NCBI GenBank assembly: GCA_030688205.1
Contig: JAUYIQ010000010.1
Span: forward strand, 1-18,380
Length of the DNA stretch: 18,380 nt
From: Candidatus Curtissbacteria bacterium
GTDB taxonomy: Bacteria; Patescibacteriota; Microgenomatia; Curtissbacterales; GWA2-41-24
Direction: 5' to 3'
A program made the translations under genes and the position numbers. Positions 1 through 6,069 of the stretch are shown piece by piece. Under the pieces are notes generated by a model. The model did not search any database. It had not been told where the DNA came from and saw only the letters and a list, made by a program, of their open reading frames with translations. Position 1 is the stretch's first letter, and the number at the start of each line of letters is the position of its first letter.

Positions 1-53
1 GGCGGATTGCCAGAATGACGACTCTTTCTCTTCCCCCCGAAGCTAATTTGTGC

Positions 54-59
54 TAAAAT
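54..59 (+). promoter_or_regulatory. -10 box of the tRNA-Gln gene
   Basis: TAAAAT lies ten nt before the mature tRNA 5' end. No strong -35 hexamer is visible at the expected 17-nt spacing (the region reads TTCCCC), so the call rests on position and the -10 alone. Confidence 0.45.
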
Positions 60-69
60 AACGCTATAG

Positions 70-143
70 TTGGGGGTCGTTCAACGGTAGGACGGCAGAC
101 TCTGGATCTGTCAATCATGGTTCGAATCCATGCCCCCAAGCCA
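70..143 (+). tRNA. tRNA-Gln (anticodon CUG), CCA encoded
   Basis: A full cloverleaf can be drawn by hand. The acceptor stem is TTGGGGG/CCCCCAA, the D arm GTTC/GGAC, the anticodon stem GCAGA/TCTGT with loop CTCTGGA (anticodon CTG), and the T arm CATGG-TTCGAAT-CCATG. The discriminator is G, followed by an encoded CCA, giving 74 nt. A -10-like TAAAAT lies at 54-59, ten nt upstream of the mature 5' end. It reads CAG codons. Its last 20 nt (124-143) are repeated at 5971-5990 and, with one change, at 6726-6745. That pattern is expected if this gene served as an integration site. Confidence 0.97.
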
Positions 144-185
144 GTAAGAAGAAGAAAGCCGTCGAGAGGTAGCGCTTTCCGCGCC

Positions 186-208
186 CGCCCCCACCCGCCG
201 CGCCTCCG
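186..208 (+). repeat. Left arm of a 23-bp GC-rich inverted repeat
   Basis: These 23 bases are the exact reverse complement of 1790-1812. The two arms flank the AT-rich MFS gene at 494-1663 as terminal inverted repeats would. The core reads CCACCCGCCGCGCC on this strand. No target-site duplication was found outside the arms and no transposase lies between them, so a transposon is only one explanation. Confidence 0.85.
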
Positions 209-284
209 AAACTGTCGGCCCGAACAAGTCGCTGAAAGCGACTAAAAGAAAAAACGCAAAAATTTTAAAGAACTTTTTAACTCA

Positions 285-355
285 AATGGCCGCTCTGGTT
301 GTACTCAACTAGGATTGCTCCAAATTGTCCGAAGCGGCCATTAAAAAAGCAATCC
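285..355 (+). other. Interleaved inverted repeats, possible H-type RNA pseudoknot
   Basis: Arm A (285-294, AATGGCCGCT) is a perfect 10-bp complement of A' (333-342). Arm B (312-319, GGATTGCT) is a perfect 8-bp complement of B' (348-355). The order A-B-A'-B' cannot form nested hairpins but can form an H-type pseudoknot with loops of 17, 13 and 5 nt. The predicted MFS promoter lies downstream, so this would not be in that gene's mRNA. It may be a separate RNA, a DNA site or chance. Confidence 0.4.
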
Positions 356-478
356 GAACAAGTTGTACGCTTTTAATATACATACTTAGTAGCGTAAATT
401 TCAACTGGAACCTTGTATATCAAAATACAGTATTTCAAAGATTAAACACTAGAAAATGTTTTTTCTCTGTTTCAAAAC

Positions 479-487
479 TGATATGCT
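479..487 (+). promoter_or_regulatory. Extended -10 promoter, leaderless start of the MFS gene
   Basis: TGATATGCT fits the extended -10 form TGnTATnnT. The hexamer ends six nt before the ATG at 494, so transcription would begin at or next to the start codon. No Shine-Dalgarno sequence is present, which agrees with a leaderless mRNA. Confidence 0.55.
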
Positions 488-493
488 TAAGTA

Positions 494-1663
494 ATGAACC
501 TACATAAAAACGTAAAACTGTTAATACTGTTTGAATTTTTGGTTGAATTCAGGCTTTATGCTGCAATTCTGGTAATCTATTTTGCCCATGTAACCGGATC
601 ATATGCTCTAGCAATGAGCGTACTATCTATCGTTATGATTTCGGCAGCGCTCTTTGAAATTCCAACAGGAGTATTTTCCGATATGATAGGTAGGAAAAAC
701 ACCATAGTTTTAGGCTCATTGGCAAGTGTTCTGTTTGTTTTATTCTATGCAATTGGTAATTCCTATTGGTTTCTAATTATTGGAGCTATCTTTGAAGGAT
801 TATCAAGAGCCTTATGGAGTGGTAATAATGATGCGCTCATGTATGACAGCCTTTTAGATAAAAATATGGAGGAGGAGTTTAGCCAGTATTCTGGAAAGTC
901 TTCTTCAGCCGGTCAGGCAGCTTTAGCAATATGTGCTGTTCTTGGAGGTATAATCGCTACCTTTTCGTTAGGATTAGCTATGTGGCTAACATTGATACCT
1001 CAAATAATTGCCCTTGGTGTAAGTTTATTTATTTCTGAGCCTGGGGTGCATTCTAAAAAATCAGGAAATGTCTATTCTCATTTGGCTGAATCCTTTAAAC
1101 AATTTAAAGAGAATTACAAACTACGGCTTATTAGTTTTGCCTCAATTATGAGATTTGCATTTGGGGAAACTGCGTTTCAATTTAAACCTGTTTTTATTAA
1201 CACCCTTTGGCCACTTTGGGCTGTAGGGTTAGCTCACTCACTAAGTTTCATTGGAGGTTCAGTGAGCTTTTATCTAAGTGGACCAATTATTAAAAAGTTC
1301 AATGCCTTAAGGGTGTTAGTGGGCGAAATTATAGTCAATAGAGTTCTTAATATAATTGCTCTAGTGTTTCCTACCGTAGCGTCACCGGCTTTAATGTCGT
1401 TAACATCACTAACCTTTGGGGCGGGACAGGTGGCGAATAATACTTTAATGCAAAATGAATTTACCAATAAGCAAAGGGCAACTCTTGGATCGATCAATTC
1501 TCTGGCTGCAAGTGTAGCATTTGCAGCAGTAGCCTTTTTAATAGGATTATTCGCTGATGAAATAGGACCAATTAAAGTGTTGTTGATAATTCAAATTATA
1601 ATGGTGTTTCCTCTCTGGATTTATTGGAAAATTTTTAATCATAATAAAACAAATGTCATATAA
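494..1663 (+). CDS. MFS transporter (multidrug-type), AT-rich copy
   Basis: This 389-aa protein is a 12-helix major facilitator, probably a proton-coupled small-molecule exporter of the inner membrane. The residue 62-70 segment SDMIGRKNT is the family's motif A between helices 2 and 3, preceded by EIPTG. Hydrophobic segments run the full length, and 389 aa is normal for the family. The substrate cannot be read from sequence. It is clearly paralogous to the protein at 7373-8539: both share VTGSY, FSD.IGRK.TIVLG, SGNNDA, WPLWA.G and KQRAT along a full-length alignment. This copy is much richer in A/T and in A/T-ending codons, and lies between the arms of a GC-rich inverted repeat, so it probably arrived separately. 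ATG 494 follows an extended -10 box by six nt. Confidence 0.93.
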   Translation: MNLHKNVKLLILFEFLVEFRLYAAILVIYFAHVTGSYALAMSVLSIVMISAALFEIPTGVFSDMIGRKNTIVLGSLASVLFVLFYAIGNSYWFLIIGAIFEGLSRALWSGNNDALMYDSLLDKNMEEEFSQYSGKSSSAGQAALAICAVLGGIIATFSLGLAMWLTLIPQIIALGVSLFISEPGVHSKKSGNVYSHLAESFKQFKENYKLRLISFASIMRFAFGETAFQFKPVFINTLWPLWAVGLAHSLSFIGGSVSFYLSGPIIKKFNALRVLVGEIIVNRVLNIIALVFPTVASPALMSLTSLTFGAGQVANNTLMQNEFTNKQRATLGSINSLAASVAFAAVAFLIGLFADEIGPIKVLLIIQIIMVFPLWIYWKIFNHNKTNVI

Positions 1664-1749
1664 ATTGAAATTTTTAGCTATTAATAGGGAGTAAAAAGTT
1701 TTCGCGCATGGGTTGGGCGGGGCAAGGAAAACTATAAATTATTTCTACA

Positions 1750-1766
1750 CTCGCCCGAAGGGCGAG
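1750..1766. repeat. Perfect short hairpin after the MFS gene
   Basis: CTCGCCC-GAA-GGGCGAG forms a 7-bp GC stem about 90 nt after the MFS stop codon. It is followed by GAAAATC rather than a T-run, so it is at most a weak terminator on this strand. Confidence 0.4.
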
Positions 1767-1789
1767 AAAATCGCGCGCGCAAAAAATAG

Positions 1790-1812
1790 CGGAGGCGCGG
1801 CGGGTGGGGGCG
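1790..1812 (-). repeat. Right arm of the 23-bp GC-rich inverted repeat
   Basis: This is the exact reverse complement of 186-208. The copy also continues into a local 8-bp hairpin (GCGCGGCG at 1795-1802 with CGCCGCGC at 1811-1818). The + strand is G-rich here (GGCGGGTGGGGG), so quadruplex formation is possible. The segment between the two arms is about 1.6 kb. Confidence 0.85.
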
Positions 1813-1891
1813 CCGCGCTGGAGCTAATCAAATGAAGTTCGACATTTTTTGTAAACGGCCAGCCAAGAAATAATTAATAAAGATTCAATAC

Positions 1892-2164
1892 ATGACAAAA
1901 GAAATAGAATTTCAGGTTGCAAGTCTTGAACATTTGACTAAGCAGCCATTTAAAACAAGATATGCACTTTTTTGTGACTTGGCAAAAAATGGTGAGTACG
2001 GTTTAGCTTGTGAATCAGTCCGAAGGGGCGGTCACCTCGGAGATTATGAAACTTCATCCGAAGCAATCGAAGACGGGACTGTTCACCCTCACCCGGTAAT
2101 AATAAGATTTTACCCGCTAGAGGGGGGACAAAAACCAGACTGGGAAAATAACAAATTAAAATAG
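1892..2164 (+). CDS. Uncharacterised 90-aa cytoplasmic protein
   Basis: I do not recognise this protein. It is soluble, with no signal peptide or membrane helix. It begins MTKEIEFQVASLEHL, contains a central charged and glycine-rich part with CESVRRGGHLGDYE, and ends in a proline- and lysine-rich tail. Codon use looks coding throughout, and the frame is free of long overlaps. A possible promoter is TTGTAA (1849-1854) with TAATTA (1871-1876), giving a leader of about nine nt and no Shine-Dalgarno sequence. Nine nt after the stop lies a copy of the 18-nt repeat that also follows the AHSA1 and GrpB genes. It therefore looks like one unit of the island's mosaic. No function is proposed. Confidence 0.6.
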   Translation: MTKEIEFQVASLEHLTKQPFKTRYALFCDLAKNGEYGLACESVRRGGHLGDYETSSEAIEDGTVHPHPVIIRFYPLEGGQKPDWENNKLK

Positions 2165-2172
2165 CTGAGAGC

Positions 2173-2190
2173 TTCTAGACCGACCCGCTC
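2173..2190 (+). repeat. 18-nt post-gene repeat, copy 1
   Basis: TTCTAGACCGACCCGCTC matches the copies at 5407-5424 and 7291-7308 at 16 of 18 positions. It starts nine nt after the stop of the 90-aa gene. It is followed by an imperfect stem with outer arms GGCTAA and TTAGCC (about 2191-2227). Confidence 0.8.
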
Positions 2191-2260
2191 GGCTAATAGA
2201 ATTATCATTAGGTTCTCTATTTTAGCCCCCCTTAACTTCCCCGAAAAGTCTTACCAAAAA

Positions 2261-2269
2261 TGCTATGAT
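2261..2269 (+). promoter_or_regulatory. Extended -10 promoter, leaderless start at 2277
   Basis: TGCTATGAT fits TGnTATnnT. The hexamer ends seven nt before ATG 2277, so that ATG would be at the transcript's 5' end. The earlier in-frame ATG at 2265 lies inside the -10 box and is an unlikely start. Confidence 0.6.
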
Positions 2270-2276
2270 GGTAAAA

Positions 2277-3221
2277 ATGAGTAAGAATGTTAAACCGCAA
2301 AGTTTAAAAGAAGCGCTTCAAGTTCATAACAAAAGAGCCAAGGAAAATCTAGGTAAAAGGCATCCTCACGCGCAAAGATTTTTTCAAATAAAAGGAGTCG
2401 ATCTTGGCAAAATTCGGCATCACTCGGCTAAAATTTTAACCGCAGGCGCATTGGCCGGCACTCTCCTTTTAGGCGCGCCCGGCAATCCCACATCTCTCAA
2501 GATACCGCCTTTACCCGCCAAATGGGTTAATGCGTTAACTGAAAGAGGTTGGGCTTTACCGGAGGATCCCCAGGGATTTTTGGTAAGTCATTTAACAGAG
2601 ATTATACCCAAAAACCCTTGTCCCCTTCCTCCAGAAGAGGAGAAAAGAATAGGGCTATTTATTGAAAGATTAACCGGAATCCGCGCCCGGACGAGCCTGG
2701 AGGGTGAACGTTTAAACGTCTGCTACGGGCTAATTGGCGCCGAACAGCACTTACCGCGTTTTCCGGGTGATTCAATTTGGCAGCATGACGAGTTTCAAAA
2801 TTCGGGAATAACCCCCGGTCTTGGTGCCTGGGGTTATTTTGCCCGGAGCCGAAGCGAGCTTAACCCTTTGGATGTTCAGAGAGAAAAATATTATGTGGCC
2901 GTTCAAACATTATATCTTCCTGATTGGGAAAAAAGACTTCCCTATCTTCGAGATTGGTATAAATACCGGAAGGTTTTGGTTCTCAATCCCAAAACCGGAC
3001 AGGCAGTCGTGGCTTCAATCGCTGATGCGGGTCCGGCCTCTTGGACAGGTAAACAGTTTGGGGGATCCCCCGAAGTGATGTATCAATTAGGTCTTGGGGG
3101 TGGGCCGCGTAAGGGTGCAGTTTTACTTTTATTTGTGGATGATCCGGAAAATAAAGTGCAGCTTGGACCGGTGGACTATGCTAAAATGGACTTGCCCAGA
3201 GTACCTGTTCAAGAAATTTGA
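2277..3221 (+). CDS. Predicted membrane-anchored extracytoplasmic protein, possibly with an RlpA-like double-psi barrel
   Basis: About 314 aa. The N-terminus is basic and cytoplasmic-looking (KEALQVHNKRAKENLGKR). One hydrophobic segment follows at roughly residues 53-69 (ILTAGALAGTLLLGAP), which would be an anchor or signal. The rest is soluble and rich in W, Y, P and G. Near residues 245-285 the run VVASIADAGPASWTGKQF then EVMYQLGL resembles the RlpA/expansin double-psi barrel pattern (V.I.DRGP ... A..LGL), with A in place of the usual R. If that holds, the protein would act on or bind the cell wall, but this is weak similarity. Start 2277 is chosen because 2265 lies in the -10 box. The next gene begins 12 nt after the stop, so the two are probably co-transcribed. 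Confidence 0.7.
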   Translation: MSKNVKPQSLKEALQVHNKRAKENLGKRHPHAQRFFQIKGVDLGKIRHHSAKILTAGALAGTLLLGAPGNPTSLKIPPLPAKWVNALTERGWALPEDPQGFLVSHLTEIIPKNPCPLPPEEEKRIGLFIERLTGIRARTSLEGERLNVCYGLIGAEQHLPRFPGDSIWQHDEFQNSGITPGLGAWGYFARSRSELNPLDVQREKYYVAVQTLYLPDWEKRLPYLRDWYKYRKVLVLNPKTGQAVVASIADAGPASWTGKQFGGSPEVMYQLGLGGGPRKGAVLLLFVDDPENKVQLGPVDYAKMDLPRVPVQEI

Positions 3222-3232
3222 AAAACTTAAAA

Positions 3233-3562
3233 ATGAGTAAGGTTTTTTACGATCATTTGATAATTTTAGAAGAGGTTAAAACGGAATTAACTTCTTCTGA
3301 GATTTCTTCCGCAGATAAAAAAGAAATTGACCAAATGATTGAAGAATCCGTTCACTTTCGGGTAATCACTAAAATATTAGATCATCTCCCCCGGGAACAT
3401 CACAAAAAATTTTTAGAAAGTTTTCACCAAGCGCCTCACAGCGAAAACGTGCTTAACTTCTTAAAAGAAAAAGTTTCGGATATTGAAAATATCATAAAAG
3501 ATGAGGTGTCTGCTCTGGGAAAAGAACTTCTCAAAGAAATCAAATCGTTTAAATCAAAATAA
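3233..3562 (+). CDS. Small helical protein of unknown function (HLPREHH motif)
   Basis: This 109-aa, highly charged and mostly helical protein has no membrane segment. Notable parts are DHLPREHHKKFLESFHQAPH near residues 50-69 and a C-terminal lysine/glutamate helix ending KEIKSFKSK. I do not recognise a named family. It lies 12 nt after the anchored protein gene and probably works with it. ATG 3233 is preferred to the upstream TTG at 3218, which overlaps the previous stop codon. Its last 41 codons and about 54 nt of downstream DNA are duplicated at 8836-9013, where they form part of a remnant. Confidence 0.72.
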   Translation: MSKVFYDHLIILEEVKTELTSSEISSADKKEIDQMIEESVHFRVITKILDHLPREHHKKFLESFHQAPHSENVLNFLKEKVSDIENIIKDEVSALGKELLKEIKSFKSK

Positions 3563-3616
3563 CGTTTGCAAAATTCACTCCCGGGGTGGATTACGTTGAA
3601 TTTATTTGAAAATACC
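3439..3616 (+). repeat. 178-bp duplicated block, copy 1
   Basis: The block covers the 3' end of the helical-protein gene and the following noncoding DNA. It aligns without gaps to 8836-9013. The last stretch, about 3520-3612, is identical for some 93 nt, although the coding part before it has several changes. A weaker relative of the noncoding end lies at 14489-14640. Confidence 0.9.
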
Positions 3617-3677
3617 AAGCCGTGCTTTCTGACCCACCTCTAAGACGTGCGATCACAAACTCGATTTATACCGGGTG

Positions 3678-3683
3678 TATAAT
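3678..3683 (+). promoter_or_regulatory. Consensus -10 box, leaderless start of the GNAT gene
   Basis: TATAAT ends six nt before ATG 3690, so the predicted transcription start falls on the start codon. There is no Shine-Dalgarno sequence. An in-frame GTG at 3675 overlaps the promoter and is rejected as a start. Confidence 0.6.
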
Positions 3684-3689
3684 TCCTTG

Positions 3690-4139
3690 ATGCAACTTAG
3701 AAAATTTACACAGGGTGATATTCAAACAGTCAGACTCTTTGATAAAAAGCATGCGCCCCACCCTCCTAAATATCATATTGACACAACTAATGAGTTAACT
3801 TCCTTTTTTAATAAAAAGTCTTTTGTTTGTTATGGACTATATCACGATCGTGTAATGGTTGGGCATGTTTCGTACTGGAAAGATACAAAGAATATCTACT
3901 ATCTAAACGCACTTGTAATCCACACTCAACACAGAAAAAAAGGGCTGGCAAGCAACGTTTTTAACAAAATAAAAGAAGAAATAAAAGAAAAGGGTGGAAA
4001 AGAGATATTTCTTACTGTCTCTCCACTAAATAAGGATGCTATTTCATTTTATGAAAAACAAGGGTTTAAAGTATATAACTCAAAAACGGACGTTTATAGC
4101 CTTGGTTCTGATAGGCTCTATATGAAGTTTACGCTGTAA
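3690..4139 (+). CDS. GNAT-family N-acetyltransferase
   Basis: This 149-aa cytoplasmic enzyme is predicted to transfer an acetyl group from acetyl-CoA to an unknown amine. The acetyl-CoA pyrophosphate loop is visible as HRKKGLA after the strand NALVIH, near residues 86-97. The later FYEKQGFK segment is the usual beta5-alpha4 end of the fold. 149 aa is a typical single-domain GNAT length. The gene stands alone between the 178-bp repeat and hicBA. In the parallel locus at 14.5-15.8 kb that same slot holds a nucleotidyltransferase pair instead, so this gene looks like exchangeable cargo. The substrate is unknown. Confidence 0.9.
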   Translation: MQLRKFTQGDIQTVRLFDKKHAPHPPKYHIDTTNELTSFFNKKSFVCYGLYHDRVMVGHVSYWKDTKNIYYLNALVIHTQHRKKGLASNVFNKIKEEIKEKGGKEIFLTVSPLNKDAISFYEKQGFKVYNSKTDVYSLGSDRLYMKFTL

Positions 4140-4298
4140 AAATTTCCCACATGGTGGTTCGATTGCTTTCACTATAAATCAACCCTTCGGTAAACTCAGG
4201 GTAAACCAGTGCCAGCCAAATGTACAGGGTTCGTTTACCAAAATAATTATTTTTAGAGTTTTATCTTAATAAATTCGGGGTTCGACCTCGATTGTTCC

Positions 4299-4357
4299 AA
4301 ACGTATGTAATTCCTGATGGTCTAACTTGTAGTAGTTTGGTATAATATCCATGTATG
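4299..4357 (+). promoter_or_regulatory. hicBA promoter region with extended -10, duplicated downstream
   Basis: TGGTATAAT (4338-4346) is an extended -10 ending eight nt before ATG 4355, giving a leaderless or near-leaderless mRNA. The 58-nt stretch ending here recurs at 15522-15580, upstream of the decayed hicBA copy. An out-of-frame ATG at 4351 is passed over in favour of 4355, which gives the HicB frame. Confidence 0.6.
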
Positions 4358-4603
4358 AAGGGAAAAGTATTCAATTATACTGTTATATTTCAAAAGGAAC
4401 CTAAAGGCGGTTACACGGTTATCGTTCCGGCCCTTGCCGGCTGTGTAACCTATGGCAAGAGCCTTGATGAGGCAAAGAAAATGGCGGTTGAGGCCATAGA
4501 ATTATATATTGAAAGTTTGGATAAACATCATGAAGATGTACCCGAAGAGAAAGAAACTTTTTACACTCAAATAAAAGTTACTCCGACTTTTCATCATGCC
4601 TAA
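4355..4603 (+). CDS. hicB: HicB-family antitoxin
   Basis: This 82-aa protein has the partial RNase H-like HicB fold: FNYTVIFQKEPKGGYTVIVP, then ALAGCVTYGKSLDEAKKMA and a helix EAIELYIESL. These are the hallmark positions of HicB, including the GG-Y-V-P and G-C-T-G-L/EA patterns. It has no C-terminal DNA-binding domain, as in the short HicB subfamily. It should bind HicA and block its RNase activity. Its last codons overlap the start of hicA by 8 nt, so the two are translationally coupled in the order antitoxin then toxin. The promoter is duplicated near 15.5 kb, where most of this gene has been lost. Confidence 0.92.
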   Translation: MKGKVFNYTVIFQKEPKGGYTVIVPALAGCVTYGKSLDEAKKMAVEAIELYIESLDKHHEDVPEEKETFYTQIKVTPTFHHA

Positions 4604-4820
4604 ACTCCCTAAGATTAGGCCCAGAGATTTGATAAGGATTTTTGAAAAACAAGGATACACTATCGACAGGCAAAAAGGGAGTCATGTTATTCTGTACCAT
4701 TCCTCCTCTCGAAAGCGTTTAACAATACCTCTCCATACCAAAGATCTACCAGATGGAACATTACTTGCAATTATTAAGCAGGCAGGCTTGACTAAAGACG
4801 AATTTTTGAAGATTAAATGA
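4596..4820 (+). CDS. hicA: HicA-family mRNA interferase toxin
   Basis: This 74-aa protein has the double-stranded-RNA-binding-like fold of HicA. The N-terminal RPRDLIRIFEKQGYTIDRQKG leads to SHVILYH, where the His of GSH is the family's catalytic residue. The end, LTIPLHTKDLPDGTLLAIIKQAG, is also typical. When free of HicB it cleaves mRNA in a translation-independent way (family knowledge). It overlaps hicB by 8 nt. No changed key residue is visible, so the toxin looks intact. A frameshifted copy of its first half lies at 15733-15840. Confidence 0.94.
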   Translation: MPKLPKIRPRDLIRIFEKQGYTIDRQKGSHVILYHSSSRKRLTIPLHTKDLPDGTLLAIIKQAGLTKDEFLKIK

Positions 4821-5001
4821 GTTGACGAACCTGGATTGGAAATCCCGAGTATATGTCGCTGAAAATTATTAACAATGTAGGCAAAGCCACGCGAATTTGC
4901 GGGGATGGGGTTACCGAAGGCAATCGAAAAACAGCTTTCTATCAGAAGAGTGTGAACTATTGAATTGTTGAAGAGTTTGTAGCGGAGGATCAGATTCTTG
5001 A

Positions 5002-5007
5002 TATATT
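5002..5007 (+). promoter_or_regulatory. Candidate -10 box for the AHSA1 gene
   Basis: TATATT lies nine nt before ATG 5017, with TTGTAG at 4978-4983 (18-nt spacer) as a partial -35. The expected leader is only about three nt. Confidence 0.4.
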
Positions 5008-5016
5008 TGGATAAAT

Positions 5017-5397
5017 ATGAAAACTATTAAGCAAACATACGAGATAAGTGTCCCGGTTCAAAATGTCTGGCAGGCACTTATCGATCCGGTCATTATAGAC
5101 AGGTGGGGCGGCGGTCCGGCTCACATGAATGATAAAGTTGGAACAAAATTTACCCTTTGGGGAGGAGATATTCACGGAAAAAATATCAAGGTTGTTAAAA
5201 ATAAAGAATTGGTTCAAGACTGGTTTGGTGGTGAGTGGGAAAAACCGTCAATGGTAACATTTACTCTCTTAGAAAAAGGTGATAAAACAGAGATTAATTT
5301 ATTGCATGAAGATGTTCCGGATGAAGAAGTAAAAGATATTGATGAGGGCTGGAAAATATATTATCTTGGCCCATTGAAAAAATTATTAGAAAAATAG
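5017..5397 (+). CDS. AHSA1/SRPBCC-domain protein
   Basis: This 126-aa cytoplasmic protein matches the activator-of-Hsp90 homology 1 (AHSA1-like) branch of the START/SRPBCC fold. It opens with IKQTYEISVPVQNVWQALIDP and continues to IDRWGGG, then GTKFTLWGGDIHGKN, and EWEKPSMVTFTLLEKGDKTEINLLHEDVP. The last helix DEGWKIYYLGPLKKLLE closes the helix-grip. Such proteins bind hydrophobic ligands or help chaperones, and the ligand here is unknown. It is single-gene and complete. The 18-nt repeat begins 9 nt after its stop codon. The context of TA pairs and small enzymes gives no clear partner. Confidence 0.88.
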   Translation: MKTIKQTYEISVPVQNVWQALIDPVIIDRWGGGPAHMNDKVGTKFTLWGGDIHGKNIKVVKNKELVQDWFGGEWEKPSMVTFTLLEKGDKTEINLLHEDVPDEEVKDIDEGWKIYYLGPLKKLLEK

Positions 5398-5406
5398 GTA
5401 AAATGG

Positions 5407-5424
5407 TCCTAGACCGGCCCGCTC
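5407..5424 (+). repeat. 18-nt post-gene repeat, copy 2
   Basis: TCCTAGACCGGCCCGCTC is identical to copy 3 (7291-7308) and starts nine nt after the AHSA1 stop. It is followed by a stem with arms CCCGAT and ATCGGG (about 5437-5463). Confidence 0.85.
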
Positions 5425-5473
5425 AGCCTAAATCACCCGATGTGCCAAGCTAATCTATATCGGGAGTGGAAAA

Positions 5474-5479
5474 TAAAAT
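5474..5479 (+). promoter_or_regulatory. -10 box, leaderless start of the SET gene
   Basis: TAAAAT ends six nt before ATG 5486. No Shine-Dalgarno sequence is visible. A -35 box is not evident. Confidence 0.45.
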
Positions 5480-5485
5480 CGCAAT

Positions 5486-5950
5486 ATGGATAATCCAAAA
5501 GTCACTCTCGGCACAAACAGATTCGGCAAATGTATTATCGCAAATTCAGACATCAATAAAGACGAGGTTATTGCCGAATTTGATGGAGAAATTTTTGAAG
5601 CGGAAAGAGCCAATGATCTACCAAAAGACATTGCCGATCATGTTATTCAGTTCGAGGAACATAAATGGAGAGATAGTAAGGGAATAGCTCGCTATTTAAA
5701 CCATTCATGCAGCCCAAATTGTGGTCTTAATGGTCTTTTTGCCCTCGTAGCGATGCAAGATATTAAAAAGGGCGAGGAACTTACCTGGGATTACGATATG
5801 TCGGAAGACAGCGACTGGAGAATGGCATGTCTGTGCGGAAGCCATCAATGCAAAAAAATAATTGGCGCCTTTAGGCTTATGCTCCAAGATATAAGAGAAA
5901 AATATAAAGGGTATATAAGCAATTGGCTGGTTAAAAAATACCATCTTTAA
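5486..5950 (+). CDS. SET-domain protein (predicted lysine methyltransferase) with post-SET cysteines
   Basis: This 154-aa protein carries the core SET motifs in order. GKCIIANSDINKDEVIAEF is the N-SET strand pair. NHSCSPN (72-78) forms the SAM-binding pseudoknot. ELTWDYD (98-104) holds the catalytic Tyr. CLCGSHQC (115-122) is a post-SET-like zinc site that would pair with the Cys of NHSC. It is therefore likely to be an active protein-lysine methyltransferase with SAM as donor, although the target is unknown. The length fits a stand-alone bacterial SET protein. It sits alone, preceded by a leaderless-type -10 box and followed 20 nt after its stop by a copy of the tRNA-Gln 3' end. Its domain type, common in eukaryotes and patchy in bacteria, fits acquisition by transfer. 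Confidence 0.93.
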   Translation: MDNPKVTLGTNRFGKCIIANSDINKDEVIAEFDGEIFEAERANDLPKDIADHVIQFEEHKWRDSKGIARYLNHSCSPNCGLNGLFALVAMQDIKKGEELTWDYDMSEDSDWRMACLCGSHQCKKIIGAFRLMLQDIREKYKGYISNWLVKKYHL

Positions 5951-5970
5951 AGAGTGAAACGAAGCGAAGG

Positions 5971-5990
5971 GAATCCATGCCCCCAAGCCA
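5971..5990 (+). repeat. Copy of the tRNA-Gln 3' end (candidate att site)
   Basis: These 20 nt are identical to 124-143, the last 20 bases of the tRNA gene including CCA. The rest of the tRNA is absent. With the copy at 6726-6745 it brackets the RHH-PIN pair. Integrated elements at tRNA genes usually leave such direct repeats. Confidence 0.85.
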
Positions 5991-6029
5991 AAATTACCCT
6001 CGTCCACTTAAGGAATGTCAATCTGGGGA

Positions 6030-6069
6030 TTGACATAAGGATACAATACATATACAATATATGTATATG
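6030..6069 (+). promoter_or_regulatory. Promoter and palindromic operator of the RHH-PIN pair
   Basis: TTGACA (6030-6035), a 17-nt spacer and TACAAT (6053-6058) make a near-consensus promoter. CATATAC (6049-6055) and GTATATG (6063-6069) form a perfect inverted repeat across the -10 box and the start codon. RHH antitoxins bind such palindromes to repress their own operon, so this is the likely autoregulation site. Transcription would start near 6065, giving a leaderless ATG at 6067. Confidence 0.75.

Larger units (their letters stand above)
144..493. other. Gene-free stretch between tRNA-Gln and the first MFS gene
   Basis: No convincing gene lies in these 350 nt. From left to right it holds one arm of a 23-bp GC-rich inverted repeat (186-208), a short hairpin GTCGCT-GAA-AGCGAC (about 228-242), two interleaved inverted repeats that could form a pseudoknot (285-355), a 10-nt direct repeat CCGAACAAGT (220-229 and 354-363), and an extended -10 promoter for the MFS gene at 479-487. 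A 60-codon open frame at 325-507 has no coding character and overlaps the next gene. Confidence 0.6.

Noticed and set aside
325..507. 60-codon open frame upstream of the first MFS gene
   Set aside because: It lacks protein-like composition, overlaps both the pseudoknot-like repeat and the MFS promoter, and runs into the MFS start.
1795..1818. Transcription terminator for the first MFS gene
   Set aside because: The GC-rich hairpin is perfect but no T-run follows it, and it is part of the inverted repeat described above.
3436..3618. Minus-strand open frame over the duplicated block (repeated at 8815-9012)
   Set aside because: It is open in both copies only because the DNA itself is duplicated, and it is antisense to the better supported helical-protein gene.
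4853..4963. Short open frame beginning MSLKIINNVGKATRICGDG
   Set aside because: It is only 36 codons, with no good promoter spacing, no ribosome site and no family I recognise. Coding potential cannot be shown.
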